This document shows, in pieces, positions 49,950 to 58,365 of a stretch of DNA of 64,000 nucleotides. The number at the start of each line of letters is the position of its first letter. Within the stretch, counting starts at the first letter, position 1. The notes beneath the pieces were generated by a model. It did not search any database, was not told the origin of the DNA, and saw nothing but the letters and a program-made list of their open reading frames with translations. The position numbers and the translations under genes are program-made. The stretch comes from Achromobacter marplatensis (GTDB lineage: Bacteria; Pseudomonadota; Gammaproteobacteria; Burkholderiales; Burkholderiaceae_B), in the NCBI RefSeq assembly GCF_002209535.1, contig NZ_NJIG01000005.1, positions 248,001-312,000 on the forward strand, in the 5' to 3' direction.

Positions 49950-50546
49950 ATGAAAATCATCCTTATCGGCGCCACCGGCACCATCGGCCGCGCAGTCGCA
50001 CAAGAGCTCGGCCAACGCCACGACATCATCGCCGTGGGCAAGACCCAAGGCCAGTACCAGGTCGACGTGACCCGCAGCGACAGCATTCGCAACTTGTTCG
50101 AACGCGTGGGCAAAGTGGACGCAATCGTCTCCACGACCGGCACCCTGCACTTCGGCCCGCTGTCCGAAATGACGGCAGACCAGTTCAAGATCGGCTTGCA
50201 CGACAAACTGCTGGGCCAGGTGGATCTTGCGCTGATCGGCCAGCACTACGTCAACGCGGGCGGCTCCATCACGCTTACCAGCGGCATCGTCAGCGACGAA
50301 CCCATCCGCTTCGGCGCCAACGCCTCGGCGGTCAATTCCGCCATCGACGGTTTTGTGCGCGGCGCGGCCGTGGAACTGCAAGGCATCCGCATCAACTCCG
50401 TCAGCCCGACCGTGTTGCAGGAGTCGATGGCAAGCTATGGCCCCTACTTCCCCGGCTTCGAAGCCGCGCCCGCCAGCCGCGTGGCCCTGGCCTACAGCCG
50501 CAGCGTCGAAGGCGCGCAGACGGGGCGGGTGATCCGGGTGTGGTGA
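49950..50546 (+). CDS. short-chain dehydrogenase-like protein with degenerate catalytic motif
   Basis: This 198-residue Rossmann protein starts MKIILIGATGTIGRAVAQEL (NAD(P) site). It contains the STTGTLHF stretch, the TLTSGIVSD strand with the usual Ser position, and SVSPTVLQES. At the place of the Tyr-x-x-x-Lys pair it reads ANASAVNSAIDGFV, so Tyr and Lys are not seen. It may bind a dinucleotide without classical dehydrogenase chemistry. Members of this short SDR group often occur beside a LysR gene, as here. GGGAG precedes the ATG. A strong hairpin terminator follows at 50598. Confidence 0.8.
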   Translation: MKIILIGATGTIGRAVAQELGQRHDIIAVGKTQGQYQVDVTRSDSIRNLFERVGKVDAIVSTTGTLHFGPLSEMTADQFKIGLHDKLLGQVDLALIGQHYVNAGGSITLTSGIVSDEPIRFGANASAVNSAIDGFVRGAAVELQGIRINSVSPTVLQESMASYGPYFPGFEAAPASRVALAYSRSVEGAQTGRVIRVW

Positions 50547-50597
50547 TGCACGATTGACCTGCTGCAGCGGACTTGGCAGCAGTCGCCCGGACAAAAG

Positions 50598-50636
50598 AAA
50601 AGCGGCTTGATGGATGACCATCAAGCCGCTTTTTGT
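50598..50636. terminator. bidirectional Rho-independent terminator
   Basis: A 16-base perfect stem (50598-50613 with 50618-50633, loop ATGA) has T-runs on the plus strand and A-runs before it. It serves the SDR gene on one strand and the tRNA-Arg copy at 50696 on the other. Confidence 0.85.
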
Positions 50637-50695
50637 ATTGCTTTTGCCTTTCGGCTGAACCGCGGCATCGTTGATACCGCGTGTTCAAAATAAGG

Positions 50696-50772
50696 TGGCG
50701 CGCCCGGCAGGATTCGAACCTACGACCCCCTGGTTCGTAGCCAGGTACTCTATCCAGCTGAGCTACGGGCGC
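50696..50772 (-). tRNA. tRNA-Arg (anticodon ACG), copy 1
   Basis: A 77-base tRNA is encoded on the minus strand, including CCA. It has a 7-base acceptor stem GCGCCCG/CGGGCGC, the D-arm AGCTCAGCTGGATAGAGT, the anticodon loop CTACGAA (ACG) between CCTGG and CCAGG, and the T-arm GTTCGAATC. The anticodon A34 would be modified to inosine to read CGU, CGC and CGA. Confidence 0.96.
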
Positions 50773-50956
50773 TCCGAAAGAGGCGTGTTTATAACATGAA
50801 AAAATACCATCGTGCAAATCGGGGGCCGAAAACCCGCGGTTTTCCGGAATCCACGATGCCTTGCGCCAGATCAACGATGGTCTGCACCCTGCGCAGTACG
50901 CTGAATATGCAGCAACACAGGACCCGGTCCTGCCCCACCGCGCATGCAGGCAAACC

Positions 50957-51187
50957 ATGGCCAAGAAATTTCCGATGTATCCCAAGCACCCCGAACGCAT
51001 CTGCTGGGGCTGCGACCGCTATTGCCCGACCGACGCGATGAGTTGCGGCAACGGCTCCGACCGCACCATGCACCCCATCGAACTCCTTGGAGACGATTGG
51101 GCAAGCGTGGGGGATTGGGGATTCGAAGACACCGATGATGCGCGGCATGGCGCGCAAACTGCGGCCACACAGGCGCCACAGCACTGA
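50957..51187 (+). CDS. DUF3079 family protein
   Basis: This 76-residue protein reads AKKFPMYPKHPERICWGCDRYCPTDAMSCGNGSDRTMHPIELLGDDW. Its four Cys in two C-x2/3-C groups could bind a metal such as zinc or an Fe-S cluster. This is the DUF3079 pattern, frequent in Burkholderiales; no function is established. The ATG at 50957 has only a weak AGG upstream. It lies between two tRNA-Arg copies on the opposite strand, and a bidirectional hairpin terminator follows at 51277. Confidence 0.75.
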   Translation: MAKKFPMYPKHPERICWGCDRYCPTDAMSCGNGSDRTMHPIELLGDDWASVGDWGFEDTDDARHGAQTAATQAPQH

Positions 51188-51276
51188 ATTTCAACGCGCA
51201 GTTTGAATGCGCAGTTTCAATACTGCAGACATGCGGGTGACCTTCCCCTCGCATGCACGCCATGCGCCGGAAAAAC

Positions 51277-51323
51277 AAAAAGGCCTTCGATACGAGATCA
51301 AAGGCCTTTCCATTTTCTTTCTT
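51277..51323. terminator. bidirectional hairpin terminator between DUF3079 and tRNA-Arg copy 2
   Basis: A 9-base stem AAAGGCCTT/AAGGCCTTT (51279-51287 with 51301-51309) has T-rich sequence to the right and an A-rich run to the left (51271-51280). It fits termination of the plus-strand DUF3079 gene and of the minus-strand tRNA. Confidence 0.75.
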
Positions 51324-51400
51324 TGGCGCGCCCGGCAGGATTCGAACCTACGACCCCCTGGTTCGTAGCCAGGTACTCTATCCAGCTGAGCTACGGGCGC
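51324..51400 (-). tRNA. tRNA-Arg (anticodon ACG), copy 2
   Basis: The gene is 77 bases on the minus strand, with the same mature sequence as copy 1, encoded CCA and anticodon ACG. The leader (TCCGAcaaAGAGGC on the plus strand) also resembles that of copy 1, pointing to duplication. Confidence 0.96.
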
Positions 51401-51525
51401 TCCGACAAAGAGGCAAAATTATATCAGAATAATTAAGCCGTTGGGGCTGCTGCTGCCCCTATTTGCTTTTTCTTTTAGGTTTTTTCGCATCCTGCGTTCA
51501 CAAGGAACATGGGGTACTGAAAACT

Positions 51526-51602
51526 TGGCGCGCCCGGCAGGATTCGAACCTACGACCCCCTGGTTCGTAGCCAGGTACTCTATCCAGCTGAGCTACGGGC
51601 GC
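51526..51602 (-). tRNA. tRNA-Arg (anticodon ACG), copy 3
   Basis: This is a third 77-base copy with the same mature sequence, CCA encoded and anticodon ACG. Its upstream leader differs from copies 1 and 2. Separate transcription from the other copies is likely, given the terminator at 51277. Confidence 0.96.
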
Positions 51603-51866
51603 ATCAAAAAGCAAGCCTTGAATAATAGCGTTGTTTCAGAAAACGTGCAAGTCAGGGGCGAGAATATTCCATACCGATCCGCATCGCGGCGCGCTGCACA
51701 CGGCTGCCTGCCTCCCCTGCGTACAGCTTTCTGACAGCGGATGGTCACACCGATAGAACGTTGGCTCTTTAGCCTAGCGGCCGTTAACGATGCCGGCTGT
51801 CATCCGGCGATCCCGTGGCGCAATGACAGTGCGCCACGTTACCCGCAAGCTCAAGAGTCCATCCCC

Positions 51867-53603
51867 ATGTCTGACAAAGAAAAGAACACCGGCGCGCCGT
51901 CCGCCGCCACCACGGACGCGGAATCTCCCGTACGCCCCACGCGCCGCGGCTTCCTGACCGGCATCGCCGCGCTCGGCGCCAGCGCTGCAGCAATGGGCGC
52001 CTTGTCCGGTTGCTCAAGCGATGACGACGATGACAGCCCCGCCACGCCCACGCCGGATCCCACGCCGACGCCCACTCCCGCGCCGGATCTGACCCAGCAG
52101 TTGCGTGCCAACGTGAAGACGGTGGTCGTGATCTTTGCCGAGAACCGCAGCTTCAACAACTTGTTCGCCAATTTCCCCGGCGTGGAAAAACCGCTGTCCG
52201 CATTGACCGCGGCTGACTACGCGCAGAACGACCGCGACGGCACGCCGCTATCCGTCCTGCCACCCGTGTGGAACGGCATGGTGCCCACGTCGCAACAGGC
52301 CAACCACATCACGTACCAGGTCGCTCAAGCCGCACCCTACATGAACAATCTGCCCAACGCGCCATTTGCGCTGCTGGGACCGCAGGGCGAACCGCTGCCC
52401 CAGGGCGTCGTCACGCGTGACCTGTGGCACGTGTTCTATCAGAACCAGATGCAGATCAACGGCGGCAAGAACGACCGCTTCGTCGCGTGGGCCGACTCCG
52501 GCGCGCTGGTCATGGGCCACTACAGCGATTCCGCCTACAACCTGCGCCTGTGGAAGCTTGCCCAGGAATTCGTGCTGTGCGACAACTTCTTCCAGGGCGC
52601 ATTCGGCGGTTCATTCCTGAACCATCAATATCTGGTCGCGGGCCGTCCGCCCTTCTACCCCGATGCGGCTGATTCGGTCGCCAAGACTCAGATCGCGCAA
52701 CTGCAAAGCGCCGATCCCGCCGATCCGCGACTGCAGCCCAAGCCCGCATCGCCCGCAAGCGCGCTGACTGGCATTCCGCAATTCGGCGCCAGCGCGCTGA
52801 CGCCGGACGGCTACGGCGTGAATACCATGGCCCCGCCCTACTGGCCTTCGTTCAGCCGCGACGCCACCGACCCGACGCTGGCGGACGCCACCAATCCGCA
52901 AACGATGGTGCCGCAAACTCACAACAACATCGGCGACCTGATGACCGCCAAGGGCCTGGACTGGGCCTGGTACGCGGGCGGCTGGCAAGCCGCCGTGGAC
53001 TCCACGGCCAACACGGGCTTTCCGTCGTCGCCTAATTTCCAGGCGCATCACCAGCCCTTCAACTACTTCAAGAGCACCGCACCCGGCACCGCCGCGCGCA
53101 CCGCGCACCTGCGCGACGGCGGACTGGGCGACCTGTCGTCCACCAACAAATTCCTGGCCGACGCCGAAGCCGGCAAGCTGCCTGCGCTGACGTTCTACAA
53201 GCCACAAGGCAACCTGAACATGCACGCGGGCTACGCGGACGTGGACTCGGGCGACCGCCATATCGCCCACATCGTCGACAGCCTGCGCAAGAGCGCGCAG
53301 TGGGAGAACATGGTGGTGGTGGTCACCGTCGACGAAAACGGCGGCTGGTGGGACCACGTGGCGCCTCCGCAGGGCGATCGCTGGGGTCCGGGCACCCGCG
53401 TCCCCGCGCTGGTGATCTCGCCCTTCGCCAAGAAGGGCACCGTCGACCACACGGTGTACGACACCGGTTCGATCCTGCGTCTGGCGACGCGCGTGTTCGA
53501 CCTGCCGATGCTCGAAGGCCTGAAGGCACGCGACGACGCGATGTCGGCACGCGGCCAGCACCCCATGGGCGACCTGAGCAATGCGCTGACGTTCAGCGCC
53601 TGA
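51867..53603 (+). CDS. Tat-exported phosphoesterase (acid phosphatase/phospholipase C family)
   Basis: The 578-residue precursor has a twin-arginine signal with R-R-G-F-L-T-G. A hydrophobic segment and a lipobox-like LSGC follow, then an acidic SSDDDDD run and a Pro/Thr linker. The catalytic domain has the phosphoesterase signature [15 protein letters not shown] (E-N-R-S-F) near residue 90, [16 protein letters not shown], and the later metal-binding [16 protein letters not shown]. Relatives are AcpA-type acid phosphatases and phospholipases C that act in the periplasm or on the cell surface. The ATG at 51867 starts the Tat signal. A strong inverted repeat follows the stop. The substrate is not predictable. 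Confidence 0.88.
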   Translation: MSDKEKNTGAPSAATTDAESPVRPTRRGFLTGIAALGASAAAMGALSGCSSDDDDDSPATPTPDPTPTPTPAPDLTQQLRANVKTVVVIFAENRSFNNLFANFPGVEKPLSALTAADYAQNDRDGTPLSVLPPVWNGMVPTSQQANHITYQVAQAAPYMNNLPNAPFALLGPQGEPLPQGVVTRDLWHVFYQNQMQINGGKNDRFVAWADSGALVMGHYSDSAYNLRLWKLAQEFVLCDNFFQGAFGGSFLNHQYLVAGRPPFYPDAADSVAKTQIAQLQSADPADPRLQPKPASPASALTGIPQFGASALTPDGYGVNTMAPPYWPSFSRDATDPTLADATNPQTMVPQTHNNIGDLMTAKGLDWAWYAGGWQAAVDSTANTGFPSSPNFQAHHQPFNYFKSTAPGTAARTAHLRDGGLGDLSSTNKFLADAEAGKLPALTFYKPQGNLNMHAGYADVDSGDRHIAHIVDSLRKSAQWENMVVVVTVDENGGWWDHVAPPQGDRWGPGTRVPALVISPFAKKGTVDHTVYDTGSILRLATRVFDLPMLEGLKARDDAMSARGQHPMGDLSNALTFSA

Positions 53604-53611
53604 GCGCGGTT

Positions 53612-53644
53612 GCCGACGGCGCGCGCGGCGCGTGCGCCGTCGGC
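53612..53644. terminator. GC-rich inverted repeat between convergent genes
   Basis: An 11-base perfect stem GCCGACGGCGC/GCGCCGTCGGC (53612-53622 with 53634-53644) separates the phosphoesterase and ankyrin stops. There is no T-tract, so termination is possible but not certain. Confidence 0.5.
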
Positions 53645-53654
53645 CTTCGGCGAC

Positions 53655-54458
53655 CTAGAAAAGCGTGAGCGTGGGCCGCCGGGCGCTGCTGCCGTTCCAT
53701 GCGGCGGGCAGCCCGGCCGCCTCCGCGGCGCGTACGATCAGTTCCCCTACCCGCACCATGTCGGCATCCCCGCCTTCCGGCGCCCCCCAGAACGCCAGTT
53801 CCAGCCGCCCTTCCCTCTTGGCGCGGTTGCGGTCCTGGCGCGTATAGAAGCAGAATCCGTGCAGGCCGGCGGCTGCACCGCCGCGCTCGTGAAAGATTTC
53901 CGAGCAATCGGCAAAGCCATCCGACTGCGTCGTGCCCGCATCCTGGAGGGCCACCAGCCCCGCCTGCGTCAACGATGCAAACAACGCATCCAGCCGCGCT
54001 TGCGCGTCGCGCCATTGCGCGGCAGTGAGCTTGACGGGTTCCGGCTCAGGCTCCGGCACTTCCAGCGCCACGCCGGTCAGCGCGGACAGCAGCTCCTGCA
54101 CCTCGGGCATCATCGCGTTCACGGTGATGTGATTGCCATGGGCATCGCGGATATCCGCGCGGGCGCCCGCGTCGATCAACAATTGCACCGCGTCCGTGCT
54201 GGGCGCGAACTCGGCCGCCAGATACAGCGCCGTGCGCCCTTCACGATGAAATTCCAACGGGCTGCCGGCGTCGACCAGCAGCTTCAACACCGCGAGGTTC
54301 TCGGAGATCTCCGTGTCGTTGGCGCCCATCGCGGCCTGCTGCAACGCCGTGAATCCATACGCATCGACCGCCGCCGGGTCCGCGCCCGCGTCCAGGCAAG
54401 CCTGCACCCCTTTCACATCGCCGCTGCGCGCGGCGTCGAATATCTTGCTGAGTTTCAA
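53655..54458 (-). CDS. ankyrin-repeat protein
   Basis: This 267-residue protein has about four N-terminal ankyrin repeats (residues of about 5-120: GDVKGVQACLDAGADPAAVDAYGFTALQQAA, NLAVLKLLVDAGSPLEFHREGRTALYLAAEF, AVQLLIDAGARADIRDAHGNHITVNAM). An alpha/beta C-terminal part with CFYTRQDRNRAKREGRLELAFWG follows. It probably mediates protein binding in the cytoplasm. The start is TTG (54458), behind AGGAG about 8 bases upstream. It follows the DUF2199 gene by 9 bases, so the two are co-transcribed and may act together. Confidence 0.8.
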   Translation of the reverse strand: MKLSKIFDAARSGDVKGVQACLDAGADPAAVDAYGFTALQQAAMGANDTEISENLAVLKLLVDAGSPLEFHREGRTALYLAAEFAPSTDAVQLLIDAGARADIRDAHGNHITVNAMMPEVQELLSALTGVALEVPEPEPEPVKLTAAQWRDAQARLDALFASLTQAGLVALQDAGTTQSDGFADCSEIFHERGGAAAGLHGFCFYTRQDRNRAKREGRLELAFWGAPEGGDADMVRVGELIVRAAEAAGLPAAWNGSSARRPTLTLF

Positions 54459-54467
54459 AGGCGGCTC

Positions 54468-54986
54468 CTAGATCTGCGCGTCGCCCGCGCCGTGCACAAG
54501 CATTGCATAGATTTCCGCGACCCTTTCCACCGTGATGCCTTCGCGTTGCTCGACGGCAAGCGGGTGGTTGGTCGGCTCCAGTTCAATCGATGGCCTGACC
54601 CCGCCATCGCGCAAATGCACGTGCGTCTTCAGGCTCAACGTATCCGGATAAGGCGCCAACTGCGTATTCAGCCAGCCGAACAGAGGCGGTGTCTGCGCGC
54701 GTTCAGAGGCGTCGAAAGTGCGTACCCAGGTTTCGAAGCTGGCCAGGCTGACCGACACCCATACGCCCCACACAAAGGGCTCGGGATGGCCATGGATGGG
54801 CAGCTCGATGCAGCCCCGCACGAAGAAATGCTCCTCGTCGATCACGCAGTCGTCGCTGCCCAGGTCGCCGCGCTGCTGGCGCTCTTCCGGCGCAAGGCGG
54901 TAATAGCTTTCAGGCGCGTCGGCGCCAAAGCTGGGCAGGCCGTGATGGACCTGATCGCACGAAGCGCATTTGAATGAGAATTCCAT
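54468..54986 (-). CDS. DUF2199 family protein
   Basis: This 172-residue protein starts MEFSFKCASCDQVHHGLPSFG, then has YYRLAPEERQQRGDLGSDDCVIDEEHFFVRGCIELPI and FVWGVWVSVSLASFETW. This is the DUF2199 pattern, with a C-x2-C pair near the N terminus that may bind metal. No function is established. The ATG at 54986 matches the family start; the frame stays open a little further upstream. It is the first gene of a pair with the ankyrin protein and is divergent from mnmH. Confidence 0.78.
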   Translation of the reverse strand: MEFSFKCASCDQVHHGLPSFGADAPESYYRLAPEERQQRGDLGSDDCVIDEEHFFVRGCIELPIHGHPEPFVWGVWVSVSLASFETWVRTFDASERAQTPPLFGWLNTQLAPYPDTLSLKTHVHLRDGGVRPSIELEPTNHPLAVEQREGITVERVAEIYAMLVHGAGDAQI

Positions 54987-55094
54987 ATTCCGGGCAGGCA
55001 GGGAGAATGCGCAGATGATAGCAACCGGCACGGCGGGAAAGCTTTATCCTAGGGAGTTCTTCCCATTCATCGCATCCCCGAAACGGCTCCTCAC

Positions 55095-56141
55095 GTGAAA
55101 CACCTGCTCGCCAGCTTGGACAAGCTGGCAGATTTCGACGAAATCATCGATGTGCGCTCGCCGCTGGAATACGCCGACGACCATATTCCCGGAGCGATCA
55201 ACGCGCCCGTGCTCAGCAACGAAGAACGCGCGCAGGTCGGCACCCTGTACCGTCAGGTCTCGCCCTTCGAAGCGTCGCGCACCGGTGCGGCCATCGTGGC
55301 GCGCAACATCGCGCGGCATCTGGAGACCACCTTCGCCGACCGGCCGCAAGGATGGCGCCCGCTGGTCTATTGCTGGCGCGGCGGCAAGCGCTCCGGCTCG
55401 ATGACCGTCATGTTCAACATGATCGGCTGGCGCGCGCGCCAATTGGACGGCGGCTACAAAACCTACCGCGGCGCCACACTGCAGGCGCTGGACACGTTGC
55501 CCGCCGCGCTGCGCTGCGTAGTGCTGGTCGGCCCCACCGGCAGTGGCAAGACGCGGCTGCTCAACGCGCTGGACCAGGCGGGCGCGCAGACGCTGGACCT
55601 GGAACAGCTGGCCTCGCATCGCGGCTCGCTGCTGGGCGCCCTGCCCGGCATCGCACAACCCTCGCAAAAGCGCTTCGACACGCTGCTGGCCGCGCGCCTG
55701 CGGGCGTTCGACGCCAGCCAAGCCGTGTACGTGGAAGCGGAAAGCCGCAAGATCGGCTCGGTCGCGCTGCCGCCCGCGCTGCTGCAGGCCATGCACCGCG
55801 GCGCCTGCATCGAAGTCGTCTCCTCGCGCGAAGACCGCGCCGCGTTCCTGCAGCAGGATTACGCGCAGCTGTTCGAAAACCCGGACTGGCTGAAAACCCA
55901 ACTGCAACGCCTGCTGGGCCTGCACAGCCGCGACGTCATCAACGGCTGGCTGAAGATGGTGGACGAAGGCCGGCGCATCGACCTGGCCCGCGAACTCATC
56001 GACCGCCACTACGACCCCGCCTACGCTCGCAGCAGCCACACGCACTTCACGCAATTGCCGCAAGCCACACGGATGGCTTTTCGGCCGAATGACGCTGACG
56101 GAGTAGAACAAGCCCGTGCGCTCTTGAAGGCGTTGGCGTAA
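55095..56141 (+). CDS. mnmH: tRNA 2-selenouridine/geranyl-2-thiouridine synthase
   Basis: This 348-residue enzyme has an N-terminal rhodanese domain (IIDVRSPLEYADDHIPGAIN; active Cys93 in VYCWRGGKRSGS). A P-loop domain follows (GPTGSGKTRLLNAL near residue 145). This is the MnmH/SelU architecture and length. It replaces sulfur by selenium at U34 of certain tRNAs via a geranylated intermediate, using selenophosphate. The start is GTG at 55095. No selD or selA gene is visible in the window. Confidence 0.92.
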   Translation: MKHLLASLDKLADFDEIIDVRSPLEYADDHIPGAINAPVLSNEERAQVGTLYRQVSPFEASRTGAAIVARNIARHLETTFADRPQGWRPLVYCWRGGKRSGSMTVMFNMIGWRARQLDGGYKTYRGATLQALDTLPAALRCVVLVGPTGSGKTRLLNALDQAGAQTLDLEQLASHRGSLLGALPGIAQPSQKRFDTLLAARLRAFDASQAVYVEAESRKIGSVALPPALLQAMHRGACIEVVSSREDRAAFLQQDYAQLFENPDWLKTQLQRLLGLHSRDVINGWLKMVDEGRRIDLARELIDRHYDPAYARSSHTHFTQLPQATRMAFRPNDADGVEQARALLKALA

Positions 56142-56202
56142 ATCTATCAACGACGCCCCGCCCGCAGAACTCTCAATCTTTCGCACAAGGAACCCGGCAA
56201 CC

Positions 56203-56643
56203 ATGACCGAACCACGCAGCAATATCCTGCTGGAAATCAGACGGCTCACGCCCGCAGAATGGAGTCACGCCTACCCCGTGATCGCCCAACTCCGATCGTT
56301 GGACGAAGCAGAATTCCTGGCGCGGGTGCGCCGCCAATCGCATTCAGGTTACGAACTTGTCGCGGCCTTTCTGGGCGGAAAGATCATCGGGATCTTGGGG
56401 ATGCGGCCCGTGCACACACTGGCGCGCGGCCCCCACCTGCATGTTGACGACCTCGTCGTAGACGCGGCGGTGCGTGGCAGTGGTGCAGGCCGGGCCTTGA
56501 TGGACTACGCTGAACGCGACGCTCGCGCTCGCGGCATGACGGCGGTGTTTCTCGATGCGCGGCCGGATGCCGTTGCGTTCTACGAACGGGAGAACTATCA
56601 GCTGCATGCGGCGCCTTCGATGAAGAAGGTGCTTGCGCCCTGA
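56203..56643 (+). CDS. GNAT-family N-acetyltransferase
   Basis: This 146-residue GNAT protein has the acetyl-CoA binding pattern LHVDDLVVDAAVRGSGAGRALMDYAERDARARGMTAVFLDARPDAVAFYERENY, residues of about 83-136. It acetylates an unknown small molecule or protein. CAAGGAACC precedes the ATG. The gene follows mnmH by 61 bases, and the bidirectional terminator at 56693 ends transcription. Confidence 0.86.
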   Translation: MTEPRSNILLEIRRLTPAEWSHAYPVIAQLRSLDEAEFLARVRRQSHSGYELVAAFLGGKIIGILGMRPVHTLARGPHLHVDDLVVDAAVRGSGAGRALMDYAERDARARGMTAVFLDARPDAVAFYERENYQLHAAPSMKKVLAP

Positions 56644-56692
56644 AGGAAAACGCGGCCAAGGCAGGCCGCCGCGCAGATAACCTCAACCCATG

Positions 56693-56731
56693 AAAAAACC
56701 CCGCAATCACTTTCGCGATTGCGGGGTTTTT
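56693..56731. terminator. bidirectional Rho-independent terminator
   Basis: A 14-base stem AAAACCCCGCAATC/GATTGCGGGGTTTT (56695-56708 with 56717-56730) is flanked by A- and T-runs. It terminates the GNAT gene on the plus strand and the tRNA-Ser transcript on the minus strand. Confidence 0.9.
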
Positions 56732-56770
56732 ATCTTCAGCACTGGCCAGAAGCCAGTACTAAAGCTTATC

Positions 56771-56863
56771 TGGCGGAGACGGTGGGATTCGAACCCACGA
56801 TGCAGTTTTTAGCCACATACTCCCTTAGCAGGGGAGCCCCTTCAGCCTCTCGGGCACGTCTCC
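56771..56863 (-). tRNA. tRNA-Ser (anticodon GCT)
   Basis: A 93-base class II tRNA lies on the minus strand. It has acceptor stem GGAGACG/CGTCTCC, anticodon loop CTGCTAA (GCT) between CTCCC and GGGAG, a long variable arm, T-arm GTTCGAATC and encoded CCA. It reads AGC and AGU codons. Confidence 0.95.
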
Positions 56864-56953
56864 GAAAAGAGAACGAGATTCTAGCACGAATTTTTGGAGT
56901 ATTTCCCGAGAAGCGGGCCATCGATCAAAAAAATCGTGCCGGAACCGTTGCCT

Positions 56954-58219
56954 TTATTCCTTGGCGCCCGGCGTCTGATCCAGGCCGAAGGCCTTGTGCA
57001 GCGCGCGCACGCCCAATTCCATGTACTTGTCGTCGATGATGACGGACGTCTTGATTTCGCTGGTGCTGATCATCTGGATGTTGATGCCTTCTTGCGAAAG
57101 CGTCTGGAACATCAAGCTGGCCACGCCCACGTGCGAGCGCATGCCGATGCCCACGATCGAGACCTTGGCGACCTTCTCGTCGGTGGACAGTTCGCCCGCG
57201 CCAACGGCCGGGATCACTTCGCGCTTGAGCAGGTCCACGGCGCGCGCAAACTCGTTGCGGTTCACGGTGAACGAGAAGTCGGTCGTGCCAGCCACGGACT
57301 GGTTCTGCACGATCATGTCGACGTCGATATTGGCGGCGGCGACCGGGCCCAGGATGGAGAAAGCGATGCCCGGTTTGTCGGGCACGGCCAGCAAGGTGAT
57401 TTTGGCTTCGTCGCGGCTGAAGGCGATGCCGGAGACAACGGCGGCTTCCATTTTTTCGTCTTCCTCAAAAGTAATCAGCGTGCCCGAGACCATTTCTTCG
57501 TCGAGCGGGATGAGCGGGTCGGTCAGCGAGGACAGGACCCGGACCGGTACACGGTATTTGCCGGCGAATTCAACCGAGCGGATCTGGAGGACCTTGGAAC
57601 CCAGCGACGCCATTTCCAGCATTTCCTCGAAGGAAACGACGGCCATGCGGCGCGCTTCGGGCACCACGCGCGGATCGGTCGTGTAAACGCCGTCCACGTC
57701 GGTGTAGATCAGGCATTCGTCGGCCTTGATGGCCGCTGCCACGGCGACGGCCGAGGTGTCCGAACCGCCACGGCCCAGCGTCGTGATGTGGCCTTCCGGG
57801 TCGATGCCCTGGAAGCCCGTCACGATGACCACGCGGCCAGCGTCGAGGTCGGCGCGGATGCGCGCGTCGTCGATGGAGCTGATGCGCGCTTTCGTGAAGG
57901 ACGAATCCGTGCGCACGGGCACTTGCCAACCGGCATAGCTGCGCGCCGGCACGCCTTCGGCCTGGAGCGCAATAGCCAGCAAGCCGCTGCTGGCCTGCTC
58001 GCCGGTGGCGGCGATCATATCGAGCTCGCGGCCGTCGGGCTGGGGCGCGATTTCGCGTGCCAGGCCAAGCAGGCGATTCGTTTCGCCCGCCATTGCCGAC
58101 GGCACAACAACAACCTGGTGGCCTGCGGCGTGCCACTTCGCGACGCGACGCGCCACGTTTCTGATGCGCTCGACCGAGCCCATCGAAGTACCGCCATATT
58201 TGTGAACGATCAGGGACAT
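56954..58219 (-). CDS. lysC: aspartokinase
   Basis: This 421-residue protein starts VHKYGGTSMGSVERI (kinase K-Y-G-G-T-S motif), then GEQASSGLLAIAL, TLGRGGSDTSAVAVAAAI and DVDGVYTTDPR. Two C-terminal ACT domains cover about 265-415 (ITLLAVPDKPGIAFSILGPVA; VSIVGIGMRSHVGVASLMF). It phosphorylates aspartate for the lysine, methionine and threonine pathway and is usually feedback-inhibited by lysine plus threonine through the ACT domains. A small GC-rich inverted repeat (CCCGCC/GGCGGG) lies between the presumed promoter and the ATG. tRNA-Ser follows on the same strand. Confidence 0.95.
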   Translation of the reverse strand: MSLIVHKYGGTSMGSVERIRNVARRVAKWHAAGHQVVVVPSAMAGETNRLLGLAREIAPQPDGRELDMIAATGEQASSGLLAIALQAEGVPARSYAGWQVPVRTDSSFTKARISSIDDARIRADLDAGRVVIVTGFQGIDPEGHITTLGRGGSDTSAVAVAAAIKADECLIYTDVDGVYTTDPRVVPEARRMAVVSFEEMLEMASLGSKVLQIRSVEFAGKYRVPVRVLSSLTDPLIPLDEEMVSGTLITFEEDEKMEAAVVSGIAFSRDEAKITLLAVPDKPGIAFSILGPVAAANIDVDMIVQNQSVAGTTDFSFTVNRNEFARAVDLLKREVIPAVGAGELSTDEKVAKVSIVGIGMRSHVGVASLMFQTLSQEGINIQMISTSEIKTSVIIDDKYMELGVRALHKAFGLDQTPGAKE

Positions 58220-58365
58220 CTCGTACTCTGGCTGGGAACCCGCCGCAAAGTGGTGGCGGGCAAAACCATATATTCTAGCGCGGCGGTAAAAATTTGCTCA
58301 GTTTGAGGAAATTTATGTTCATTACGCGGCTATTTTTCTGCGGATTCTTTCCAAAGCAGCCGTTT

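Noticed and set aside
51426..51480. Small hairpin GGGGC/GCCCC with T-rich sequence on the plus strand
   Set aside because: The stem is 5 bp and no plus-strand gene precedes it; the nearby tRNA genes are on the other strand.
51203..51734. Two short open frames spanning tRNA-Arg copies 2 and 3 that share a peptide with LARPAGFEPTTPWFVARYS
   Set aside because: The shared peptide is only the translation of the repeated tRNA gene sequence, not a protein family.
58220..58365. Lysine riboswitch upstream of lysC
   Set aside because: The 146-base leader is too short and lacks the multi-helix layout of a lysine riboswitch. Only a small GC-rich inverted repeat is visible.
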